The notes beneath the pieces were generated by a model. That model ran no database searches. It saw only the letters and a program-made list of their open reading frames with translations, and was not told the origin of the DNA. DNA of 26,984 bases from Enterobacteriaceae bacterium UBA2655 (lineage in GTDB: Bacteria; Pseudomonadota; Gammaproteobacteria; Enterobacterales; Enterobacteriaceae): assembly GCA_002359495.1 (NCBI GenBank), contig DENB01000004.1, positions 22,640-49,623 of the forward strand, in the 5' to 3' direction. Made by a program: the position numbers and the translations under genes. Numbering within the stretch: the first letter of the stretch is position 1; every line of letters begins with the position of its first letter. Shown piece after piece: positions 16,939 to 23,001 of the stretch.

Positions 16939-17160
16939 GCTGTATCCCTGTCCTTTGTTCAATGGCGGCTACGTTATAATTTTCACTCTGGTTGCGCAAG
17001 GTATTGGCTTAAGCCCGTGGATAATGAGCGGTGGCTTACCCGGCCATGCAGAGAAGCCGCACGGCTTCTCCTTAACTGTAAGGCAAGAAAAGTCCGCATG
17101 CCTGACAAGCTTTCCGGCAAAGGTTACACTTGGGCACTGAATAAAATGCAGGAAAAGCGC

Positions 17161-17484
17161 ATGAAAACCCCCGAAGAGTATTACGCCCGCACGCGTGACA
17201 TGTTTTTAACGGCCCATCCCGACTTCCAGGCGGCGCTGGATGAGCTTACCGAAGAGGACGCCCGCGCTGCGGAGATGACCTTGCCAGCGTTGAAAAATCT
17301 CCATGCCGAGCGTATCTATGCCGCCTTTTTACGGCAGAAAAAGCTCGACGGCATGCTGTTCTCTATCCAGCTCGCCGAGCCGGATAAGGCGGTAGCGGCC
17401 GAAGCGATCGAGACTTACCTTAAATCGCATGCTGAAGCGCTGGGCATGACCTGGGAAGAGTTTTGCCATAAAAACGAGCTGTGA
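17161..17484 (+). CDS. Small cytoplasmic protein, DUF6388-like
   Basis: This 107-residue acidic, all-helical-looking protein has no signal or membrane segment. It starts MKTPEEYYARTRDMF and contains EDARAAEMTLPALKNLHAERIYAAF and LDGMLFSIQLAEPDKA, which I recall from the uncharacterised DUF6388 family; this is from memory and moderately sure. The frame is open further upstream, to about 17017, but ATG 17161 has AGGA 7 bases before it and is where family resemblance begins. It stands alone between yedD and a small-RNA candidate. The function is unknown. Confidence 0.72.
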   Translation: MKTPEEYYARTRDMFLTAHPDFQAALDELTEEDARAAEMTLPALKNLHAERIYAAFLRQKKLDGMLFSIQLAEPDKAVAAEAIETYLKSHAEALGMTWEEFCHKNEL

Positions 17485-17549
17485 TGCGGATTAGTATAAA
17501 AATGCATTTTTAATACACCTCCAACCACATTTTGTGTATCCGTATAAAG

Positions 17550-17577
17550 TTGTACAAGGAAGGAAAATTCGTATAAT
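17550..17577 (+). promoter_or_regulatory. Sigma-70 promoter of the small-RNA candidate
   Basis: TTGTAC (-35, 17550-17555), a 16-base spacer and a perfect TATAAT (-10, 17572-17577) predict a transcript start near 17584-17586, directly at the base of the first hairpin of the RNA candidate. Confidence 0.72.
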
Positions 17578-17583
17578 TTTATC

Positions 17584-17681
17584 TAACGACTCAGGTCGTA
17601 GATTGTCCTTGAACGAATAGTGCGGTTGCACTACCTCTGGAGGTGTCACTGGATTTCCACCTCCAGAGGTTCATTTTTTTT
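17584..17681 (+). ncRNA. Candidate small RNA with three hairpins and terminator
   Basis: From the predicted start to the T run is about 98 bases with no start codon or ribosome site worth calling. It contains three successive perfect stems: ACGAC(TCAG)GTCGT at 17586-17599, TAGTGC(GGTT)GCACTA at 17618-17633, and a 12-bp stem CCTCTGGAGGTG / CACCTCCAGAGG (17634-17645, 17658-17669), followed by TTCA and eight T. The single-stranded part lies at 17600-17617. I do not recognise a named RNA. The stem half CTGGAGG could expose an anti-Shine-Dalgarno-like CCTCCAG when opened. The alternative is the terminated leader of a lost gene. Confidence 0.62.
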
Positions 17682-17926
17682 CCTTACCTGCGCTGCGCTT
17701 AGCGCCACGAAAAACCTGAGCCGCCCGCCCTTTCCGCTCACCCCTTTCCTGCTGTCACTCGGCATGATTTTCCCCTTGTCAGCCTGCAATCGCTGTTCCT
17801 TTGTCGCCTGAGAAAGCGCAACGCTGCGGTTTCGCTTCGGGTGACGAATTGCATCGATATGCAGCGGCTTGCGAAACAGCGCGCAAAGTAAATAATTCTT
17901 CGTGGCCGGGGGGTTTCACTCTATGA
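17682..17926. other. Intergenic stretch before the LexA box
   Basis: No gene, repeat or RNA could be supported here. The plus-strand frame running from about 17620 through this region begins inside the RNA candidate and has no ribosome site. Confidence 0.55.
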
Positions 17927-17946
17927 TACTGTTTGAATTTACAGTA
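17927..17946 (+). promoter_or_regulatory. LexA operator (SOS box)
   Basis: TACTGT-N8-ACAGTA is a perfect CTGT-N8-ACAG LexA site with symmetric outer TA bases. It overlaps the likely promoter (a TATTAT follows at 17945-17950) 39 bases before the DinI/MsgA-like gene, which should therefore be repressed by LexA and induced by DNA damage. Confidence 0.93.
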
Positions 17947-17985
17947 TTATTGCGCTGTTTAGTGTTAGCCTAATGGAATCCTGAA

Positions 17986-18225
17986 ATGTTTGTTGAACTG
18001 ATTTACGACAAGCGTAACGTTGCCGGCCTGCCCGGTGCCCGTGAGATGATTTTGCAAGAGCTGGAAAAGCGCGTACAGCGCGTCTTTCCTGAGATGGAAG
18101 TCAAAGTGAAGCCGATGGAGCGCAACGCTATCGAAACCGATATGAGCAAAAATGATAAAGCGACGCTGGCGCGTATCATTGAAGAGATGTTTGACGAGGC
18201 GGATATGTGGCTGGTGGCGGACTGA
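17986..18225 (+). CDS. msgA: DinI-like / MsgA family protein
   Basis: This 79-residue acidic protein of the DinI family starts MFVELIYDKRNVAGLPGAR and ends IEEMFDEADMWLVAD; the acidic C-terminal helix is the part that contacts RecA in DinI. It is closer to Salmonella MsgA (macrophage survival gene A) than to E. coli DinI. DinI modulates RecA filaments during SOS recovery; the same role is probable but not shown for MsgA-like proteins. A perfect LexA box just upstream supports SOS control. The ribosome site is weak (GGAA 7 bases upstream). Confidence 0.88.
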   Translation: MFVELIYDKRNVAGLPGAREMILQELEKRVQRVFPEMEVKVKPMERNAIETDMSKNDKATLARIIEEMFDEADMWLVAD

Positions 18226-18654
18226 CCGCAGTCAGCGGGCGGTTAGTGGGTCGGTAAGGGCGCCCCTGATATCAGTGAATAAAGGCGATTGCTTCTCTCT
18301 GAATCGCCCTTCTCGCTTCTGAGCTTTCTGCCTGAGATTTTATCCTGCTTGAAACATTTTTTTCTGTCAGATTTTGCGTTGGTCAAAGAGTATATCTGCC
18401 TGTTTTTATGGGCCACCGGCGGGATTTTATCGCTTCACATAATTTTACCGCAGACTAATTATCTTCCTGAAATCTCTGTTTTAATTTCTCTGTGTCATCC
18501 TGAGTAAATCTTATTAACTCAAATCCCATCCATCATTTAATCGCAACGGTTGTATGTTTTAATTCCTCCGATAAAACTAGTCGATCGCATTTTATAACCA
18601 ATACTATCTAAAACCTGAACGATACTTATTTCTCTTTGAGAACAGGAAAACGAT
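18226..18654. other. AT-rich intergenic region
   Basis: No convincing gene is seen in this 430-base gap. A 7-bp hairpin (GGCGATT 18284-18290 with AATCGCC 18302-18308) followed by CTTCTCG may end the msgA transcript. The rest is AT-rich and probably contains the promoter of the fimbrial-like gene. An open frame at 18289-18507 begins with TTG, has no ribosome site and is not called. Confidence 0.5.
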
Positions 18655-18984
18655 ATGAATTTATTTGCTAACAAAAGAGAACTGCCTTCATTGAAAAAAA
18701 TGCTGCCCGCCATTTTTTTATCTACGTTAACCTTTTCCGCTCTCAGCGCAGCAGAGTCTGGAACCGTCACTTTCTCGGGTCAAATCGTTGAGGATATCTG
18801 CGATGGCTCCGTTGCTGGCGACACGCCGCAGATAAGCTGTTACCGCGACGGAAAATGGAAGTCTCAGCCCCTGTCAATGAATACCAAAACTGAAGGCCAT
18901 CTGCCGTATAATATCGGCAAGACACAGCTGCAATGGATCGATAAAGCGAAAAAAATTGGCATTATGACCATCAGCTATCGTTGA
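18655..18984 (+). CDS. Small secreted fimbrial-like protein
   Basis: This 109-residue protein has a long N-terminus and a signal peptide (hydrophobic MLPAIFLSTLTFSALSA, cleavage near SAA-ES). The mature part begins GTVTFSGQIVEDICDG, which is the type 1 fimbrial subunit pattern (first strand, then the first Cys); a second Cys in ISCYRDGK could pair with it. It ends with alternating hydrophobic residues in KKIGIMTISYR, like a fimbrial last strand. It is about 60% of the length of a normal pilin and no chaperone or usher gene is near, so a role as an orphan minor subunit or periplasmic protein is inference. The ATG has AGGA 7 bases upstream. Its AT-rich flanks suggest acquisition. Confidence 0.72.
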   Translation: MNLFANKRELPSLKKMLPAIFLSTLTFSALSAAESGTVTFSGQIVEDICDGSVAGDTPQISCYRDGKWKSQPLSMNTKTEGHLPYNIGKTQLQWIDKAKKIGIMTISYR

Positions 18985-19182
18985 TAGCGTCTGTTTTATA
19001 ACCTGATCCGTCACTGATTTTTCACCCTCGGCTTAATCCTGATCAATGACAGAACGGACGGAAACGATATTCTACTGTCTGCGGCAAGAATTCCCTGCCT
19101 GAACAGAAATAAAACGTAGCGCTCAAAAAAAGGTATTTCAGGATGGATTATTTTATTCTGAGCGTTTATTCATTAAGAACAC

Positions 19183-19212
19183 CGCCTCGCCTGAAGGATT
19201 AAAGGCGAAGCG
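19183..19212 (-). terminator. Possible terminator of yedK
   Basis: A 10-bp stem with one G-U pair on the minus-strand RNA (19203-19212 with 19183-19192) is followed by GTGTTCTTAATG, a weak T tract, 15 bases after the yedK stop. Confidence 0.38.
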
Positions 19213-19227
19213 AAAATAGCTGCTAGT

Positions 19228-19908
19228 TCATAAAAGAGGATCGCTGATTTTTTCGATCAACTCTTTGCCTTGATTTTTAATGCTGCCGACTTTGCTGGTG
19301 ACCGGGTGCCAGATAAATTCTTTTTCCTGCACCGCTCCGTCATGAGCGATCTCTGTCGCGCGCGCCGGCGACGTCTCTTCGCTCATCCATGCCAGCGCCG
19401 CTTCGGCAGTTAAAACCAGCGGACGACGATCGTGGATATCCACCATCCCTTTGTCGCTGGCGGCGGTGACGATAACGAACCCTTCTTTTTCATGCGGCCG
19501 GTCGTAAGGCGCTTTGCCGATAGCGGCAAAATAGAGCGGCTCGTCGCTGCGTGAATGGATAAAGTAAGGTTGCTTTTTGTCTTCCGCCCGCTTCCATTCA
19601 AACCACCCGTCCGCCGGGACGATAGCTCGCCCGTGGTTCCATAAGGGTTTAAACATACGTCCGCTGGCCGCCGTTTCGCTACGCGCATTGATCAGCGGCG
19701 CCTTATCCCACCATTCCGGTCCGTAGCCCCAGAATACGGGATCGAGATGCAGGCTGCCGTCGCGCTGATTAAGCAACAGCACTTTAGTGCCCGGCGCAAC
19801 GTTAAAGCGTTCGATGGGCATCGGGTCGTAAGGAATGTCGCTCTCCGCTTCGCTGAAAGCGGTCAGGTAAGCTTCCCGGGGTTGATACTGAGCAAAACGT
19901 CCGCACAT
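19228..19908 (-). CDS. yedK: SRAP-domain abasic-site shielding protein YedK (HMCES-like)
   Basis: This 226-residue SRAP protein forms a covalent thiazolidine crosslink with abasic sites in single-stranded DNA, protecting them from breakage. The key residues are present: Cys2 (exposed after Met removal, MCGRFAQ), N74 in LINARSET, E104 in DGWFEWK and H159 in VDIHDRRPLV; all except Cys2 are one lower than in E. coli. The start has AAGGAGG upstream, an unusually strong ribosome site. yedK lies between amyA/yedD and fliE as in E. coli. No LexA box is visible in front. Confidence 0.95.
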   Translation of the reverse strand: MCGRFAQYQPREAYLTAFSEAESDIPYDPMPIERFNVAPGTKVLLLNQRDGSLHLDPVFWGYGPEWWDKAPLINARSETAASGRMFKPLWNHGRAIVPADGWFEWKRAEDKKQPYFIHSRSDEPLYFAAIGKAPYDRPHEKEGFVIVTAASDKGMVDIHDRRPLVLTAEAALAWMSEETSPARATEIAHDGAVQEKEFIWHPVTSKVGSIKNQGKELIEKISDPLL

Positions 19909-20058
19909 AAACGCCTCCTTTTTTCAAGCATAGCGCGTCAGGCTAAAAATCGCCCTGCTCAAACTCTCTCTCAATGTGACTGATGCATGGTCCTCCCTGA
20001 CCATATGTATGTTGTAACAAATGCGCGAAATGAATGGATTGTAGAAGCGTCAGGACAA

Positions 20059-20439
20059 TCACAGATATTTCTGCGCCAGCATTTTCAGTTCTGTTTTCGC
20101 GGCAGCGCCTAACAGCGTAACGCCCTGCTCAACGAAACTTAGCGCCCGGTCGAAATCTTCAACGCCTTTTTTAACTTCCGCCGCCAGGCTGGCGCCCTCC
20201 GTTGCGGCCGCAGCCTGAGCGGCGACGGTGTCCGGCTCCGTCGGCGTCAGGGTGGCGACCTCGGGCGCGGCAGCCTGAGCAGCGGTTACGTCAGGGTTAG
20301 CCGACGCGGCATCAACGGCAGGATTTTGTGTAGCGGCAGTTATATCAGTCATGGTGTACTCCTTGGTTTTTGGCTTAAAGAGGAAGCTCCGTAGAACGTT
20401 CCCGAATCGTTGGAAAAGCGTGTTCTGTTGTTCAGACAT
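20059..20439 (-). CDS. Ala-rich small protein of the repressor-linked cassette (third gene)
   Basis: I do not recognise this 126-residue protein. Residues about 1-28 are basic and partly hydrophobic (LFQRFGNVLRSFLFKPK), about 38-85 are a low-complexity Ala/Pro/Thr linker containing repeated AAQAAA, and the end (VKKGVEDFDRALSFVEQGVTLLGAAAKTELKMLAQKYL region) is a predicted amphipathic helix. Two in-frame starts both have good ribosome sites: ATG 20439 (GGAG, 6 bases) and ATG 20352 (AAGGAG, 6 bases, giving 97 residues MTDITAATQ...). Both forms may be made. It is the last of three minus-strand genes, 76 bases after the second. No terminator is clear downstream. Confidence 0.68.
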   Translation of the reverse strand: MSEQQNTLFQRFGNVLRSFLFKPKTKEYTMTDITAATQNPAVDAASANPDVTAAQAAAPEVATLTPTEPDTVAAQAAAATEGASLAAEVKKGVEDFDRALSFVEQGVTLLGAAAKTELKMLAQKYL

Positions 20440-20515
20440 AACGTGCTCCAAAGAATCTGTTTTGCGGTAAACAAAGGTGTATTCAAAAAAACGTTGCGGC
20501 GCGGCGTGAGGAGGA

Positions 20516-20833
20516 TCAGGGCCTCTCTTCTCCTTGCACCGCCTGCTTTACTTTCACCGCGGTCTTGGTGGCGGTGCGGTCCGGCAGCGCATCCAGTTTC
20601 TTCTGTAATTGAGCGACCTGATTGGCGAGGGCATCGACTTTCGCCTCGCGCCTGTCCGCTACATCGCTGTACTCCTGTCGGATGCTGGCGATCCTCTTAT
20701 TCGCTTCGTTGCTGACGAAGAGGAAAATGATGGTCATGACGATGCAAAGGAGCGAAGAGATGAGGAACAGACATCCCAGAATCAGGCTCCGCTTATACCT
20801 TGTGGGTCGGGCTTCGCTACTGGCTATAATCAT
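20516..20833 (-). CDS. Small membrane-anchored coiled-coil protein (second gene of cassette)
   Basis: The family of this 105-residue protein is not recognised. A basic N-terminus (RPTRYKR) is followed by one strong membrane segment (about 16-41, LILGCLFLISSLLCIVMTIIF) and then a charged heptad-like helix (about 42-85: NEANKRIASIRQEY, VDALANQVAQLQKKL). The basic residues before the membrane segment suggest the N-terminus is cytoplasmic and the coiled coil periplasmic. The layout resembles phage spanin or holin-associated proteins but no such match is claimed. It overlaps the upstream gene by 17 bases and has GGAGGAG 7 bases before its ATG, so it is translated from the same mRNA. Confidence 0.74.
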   Translation of the reverse strand: MIIASSEARPTRYKRSLILGCLFLISSLLCIVMTIIFLFVSNEANKRIASIRQEYSDVADRREAKVDALANQVAQLQKKLDALPDRTATKTAVKVKQAVQGEERP

Positions 20834-21203
20834 GGCTGCTCTCCTCCAGGGTTTTAATCAGCCGATCTACCTCGTTTCTGAACTTGTCGTTCTTGTCCAC
20901 CTCAGTCATTGCCAGCAGGATGGAGACCGAACTTTTAATCAGGCGCAGATCGGTTTCCAGCGTAGAGATGCGCCGCAGGTTTTTATCATGCCTTCCGCGC
21001 AACTCATCGTTCTCCTGCCTGAGCAGACCATTGCTCTCTTTCAGCAATACGACCTGCTCTTTGTAGCTGCTAATGATCTCGCCGCCCGCTCTGTTATTGG
21101 TGACAAAAGAGGCGATGCTTGCTAATAACGGTTTCCAGAAAAGCGCGGCGGCACTTCCTCCAAGCAGTAATGCCCCGACGCTGGTGATCAAACTATTTTC
21201 CAT
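20817..21203 (-). CDS. Membrane-anchored coiled-coil protein (first gene of cassette)
   Basis: The family of this 128-residue protein is not recognised. One N-terminal membrane segment (about 7-35, VGALLLGGSAAALFWKPLLASIASF) is followed by a long, highly charged helix with heptad character (about 45-120: YKEQVVLLKESNGLLRQENDEL, RRISTLETDLRLIKSSVSIL). The start ATG 21203 has GAGG about 7 bases upstream. A strong sigma-70 promoter at 21401-21429, divergent from the XRE-S24 repressor gene, would give a leader of about 190 bases. It heads the cassette 21203 to 20059, whose products look like a membrane complex. Confidence 0.75.
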   Translation of the reverse strand: MENSLITSVGALLLGGSAAALFWKPLLASIASFVTNNRAGGEIISSYKEQVVLLKESNGLLRQENDELRGRHDKNLRRISTLETDLRLIKSSVSILLAMTEVDKNDKFRNEVDRLIKTLEESSHDYSQ

Positions 21204-21394
21204 GCCACACCTCTCAAATTCGGCGAAACAGAGTGCATGAAAATGAGTGTGGATGCTGACTCATCCTCATCTCCAACGATGCTGTTTAATCGCTATCCCT
21301 TTACCCTGCCGCACGTTCCGCTGACAGACTTTGTCAGGAAAAGTGGGCGACAAAAGGTAAATTCAGACGTTTGCGCCAGCCAAAAATTAAGGTT

Positions 21395-21450
21395 GCTTAA
21401 ATTATTAGACTAAAGGAAACTTAAGTCAAGCTAATTTAAGATAACTTAAT
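21395..21450. promoter_or_regulatory. Candidate operator cluster for the XRE-S24 repressor
   Basis: Four CTTAA-type sites occur within 56 bases: GCTTAA (21395), the 8-bp palindrome ACTTAAGT (21419-21426, over the -35 of the cassette promoter), TTTAAG (21435) and ACTTAATT (21444, touching the repressor start). This is the arrangement expected for autoregulation plus control of the divergent operon. Binding is inferred. Confidence 0.5.
21401..21429 (-). promoter_or_regulatory. Sigma-70 promoter of the membrane cassette
   Basis: The minus strand reads TTGACT (-35, 21424-21429), a 17-base spacer and AATAAT (-10, 21401-21406), each 5 of 6 matches to consensus. It lies wholly inside the cluster of CTTAA repeats, where a repressor would block it. 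Confidence 0.78.
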
Positions 21451-21451
21451 T

Positions 21452-22102
21452 ATGACGACAGAATCTGCCGGCGATCGCGTCAGAGCGAGACGCAAAGAAC
21501 TTAAGCTGACCCAGAAGATGCTCTCTGCAAAGGTGGGCGTTTCGCACGTTGCTATCTCGCAGTGGGAGAAAGACGAGACGGTACCTCGCGGCGAAAACCT
21601 GCTTCGTCTTGCCGAAGCATTAGGCTGCGCGCCAGCCTGGATTGTTGACGGCGAAGGTCAATTATTTAACTTTACTTCAGCGGCTGCGAACTTTTGCTCA
21701 GTACCGGTTATCTCCCGCGCTCAGGCCAGGGAGTGGACGGCGGATTATCTGTTGCAGCATCCCGAAAGCGACGTGGAATTTATTCAAAGCAATATGGCGC
21801 TCTCGGCTTCCGCCTTTGCGCTGATTTTGCAGGGAAGCGCGATGGAGCCGGAGTTTCGCGAGGGGGATTGCGTGATTATCGAACCGGCGATCTTCCCGCT
21901 CCCCGGCGACTTTGTGGTCGCAAAGCACGGTGAAGAGACCCTGTTTTTGAAGTACCGCCCGCGCGGTCTGGTGAACGGCGAACAGCAGTTTGAACTGGTT
22001 CCGCTTAATGAAGATTATGCGGTATTAAGGTCGCAACAGAGTCCGCTGAACATTATCGGCACTATGGTTGAACAACGCCGTTATCGCCGACGGAGCGCCT
22101 GA
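21452..22102 (+). CDS. XRE-S24 repressor-like regulator with inactive peptidase site
   Basis: This 216-residue protein has the plan of phage CI-like and LexA-like repressors. An N-terminal helix-turn-helix (about 6-65: LTQKMLSAKVGVSHVAISQWEK) is followed by an S24 dimerisation/peptidase fold (about 84-205: FALILQGSAMEPEFREGD, PGDFVVAKHGEETLFLK). In active members the motif is GxSM with Ser as nucleophile and a Lys about 37 residues later. Here that position is Ala130 and Lys167 is kept. The usual AG cleavage site in the ISWVQAGEW-like segment reads AQAREW (Ala92-Arg93). Self-cleavage is therefore unlikely. No clear ribosome site precedes the ATG, so the mRNA may be leaderless. It is divergent from the membrane cassette. 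Confidence 0.88.
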   Translation: MTTESAGDRVRARRKELKLTQKMLSAKVGVSHVAISQWEKDETVPRGENLLRLAEALGCAPAWIVDGEGQLFNFTSAAANFCSVPVISRAQAREWTADYLLQHPESDVEFIQSNMALSASAFALILQGSAMEPEFREGDCVIIEPAIFPLPGDFVVAKHGEETLFLKYRPRGLVNGEQQFELVPLNEDYAVLRSQQSPLNIIGTMVEQRRYRRRSA

Positions 22103-22136
22103 AACAACGCCGTGCGCTAACCGCCGCCTCTTCGCC

Positions 22137-22164
22137 AATAAAAAAGGCCGCTGCGGCGGCCTTT
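22137..22164 (-). terminator. Terminator between the regulator and the small hypothetical gene
   Basis: A 9-bp stem, AAAGGCCGC with GCGGCCTTT (loop TGCG on the plus strand), is followed on the minus strand by further T residues (TTTTTTATT in all with the stem end). It ends the 22180-22407 gene and may also stop the converging regulator transcript. Confidence 0.88.
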
Positions 22165-22179
22165 GTTCAATGACGCCTT

Positions 22180-22407
22180 TCACTCACCGGAAAGCGCATC
22201 CTGATAGCTATCCGCAAACGGCACGCCGGAGGCTTTTAGTCGGGTCAGTTTCTGAACGATGTCATTTCTCACGGTATCATCGCCAGCCTGCCAGTAAGGC
22301 TTAACGGCAGTTATGATCTTATCCGCGGTTGATGCGTTGTATTGAGAAGCCTCTTCGCCATCCAGTATTTCATGGATTTTTTCGTTCATCTCTCGCAAGT
22401 CGACCAT
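22180..22407 (-). CDS. Small hypothetical protein
   Basis: This 75-residue soluble, probably helical protein begins MVDLREMNEKIHEILDGEE and contains TADKIITAVKPYWQAGDDTVRNDIVQKL. I do not recognise it. The chosen ATG (22407) has AAGGAGG 5 bases upstream, a very strong site that itself overlaps the codons after an upstream ATG at 22422. It converges with the S24-like regulator and is tandem with fliE, but has its own terminator. Whether it belongs to the accessory module is unknown. Confidence 0.72.
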   Translation of the reverse strand: MVDLREMNEKIHEILDGEEASQYNASTADKIITAVKPYWQAGDDTVRNDIVQKLTRLKASGVPFADSYQDALSGE

Positions 22408-22459
22408 ACCTTCCTCCTTCATGAAACGGTATCTAAGTATAGTCAGCTTGTTAACACAC

Positions 22460-22771
22460 CTACACCTGCATATTCATAATGTCCGTATAAGCCGACACCA
22501 GCTTATTGCGCACCTGAACCCCCATCTGCATGGAGATCGATGACTTCTGCAGATCCACCATCACGTCATTCAGCGAGACGCCCGGTTTACCCATCTCGAA
22601 ATCCTGCGCCTGACTGCGCGCGCTGTTCTGGGTTTCGCTGATCTTGTTTAACGCCGCCTTCATGGTCGCCGCAAAATCGACCTGGTTGCTTGCTTCGCTG
22701 GCGCTGTTGCTCGCCTGTAATGAACCGAGCTGGAGTTGCTGCAGTACGCTATCAATCGCCTGGATGGCCAT
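22460..22771 (-). CDS. fliE: Flagellar MS ring-rod junction protein FliE
   Basis: FliE (103 residues) joins the FliF MS ring to the proximal rod and is an early export substrate. Typical segments are MAIQAIDSVLQQLQ at the N-terminus, DFAATMKAALNKIS, and the conserved C-terminus GVSLNDVMVDLQKSSISMQMGVQVRNKLVSAY. It has GAGG 6 bases upstream. It is divergent from fliFGHI, as in E. coli. Confidence 0.97.
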   Translation of the reverse strand: MAIQAIDSVLQQLQLGSLQASNSASEASNQVDFAATMKAALNKISETQNSARSQAQDFEMGKPGVSLNDVMVDLQKSSISMQMGVQVRNKLVSAYTDIMNMQV

Positions 22772-23001
22772 GCCCTACCTCATAAAAAAGGGTGTGATTT
22801 TTCTACGTTCGGAAAGTTAGCACAGAGTCAATAAGACAAAGGCTTTAAATGACCGCAAAAAGGTGGGCTTTTTCAGCCATCGAATTTCCTGATTCAACAA
22901 ATAATGCCATGCATTGAAGTGGAGCTTAATTCACGCAGTATCAGGGAGTCAGTTTTGTCACCACAACAAACACGGTTAATTTTGTCAGGCAGGAATCGGT
23001 C
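22772..23001. promoter_or_regulatory. Divergent fliE-fliF promoter region
   Basis: This 230-base gap must carry the class II promoters of fliE and fliFGHI, which need FlhDC in E. coli. No sigma-28 motif is present. I could not place FlhDC half-sites with confidence; AAATAATG near 22900 is only a partial resemblance. Confidence 0.55.

Noticed and set aside
17051..17070. 8-bp hairpin GAGAAGCC / GGCTTCTC between yedD and the DUF6388-like gene
   Set aside because: It is upstream of both divergent genes and has no T run or attenuator partner; no function can be supported.
17017..17160. N-terminal extension of the DUF6388-like frame
   Set aside because: The 48 extra codons include no ribosome site at their ATGs and no family-like sequence; ATG 17161 has AGGA at good spacing.
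17498..17511. AAAAATGCATTTTT palindrome after the DUF6388-like gene
   Set aside because: It is AT-only apart from GC at the centre, too weak for a terminator, and could arise by chance in an AT-rich spacer.
17620..17811. Open frame of 63 codons downstream of the small-RNA promoter
   Set aside because: It runs through the terminator hairpin and T run of the RNA candidate and has no ribosome site.
18289..18507. Hydrophobic open frame of 72 codons
   Set aside because: It begins with TTG inside a hairpin, has no ribosome site, and its hydrophobicity follows from T-rich DNA.
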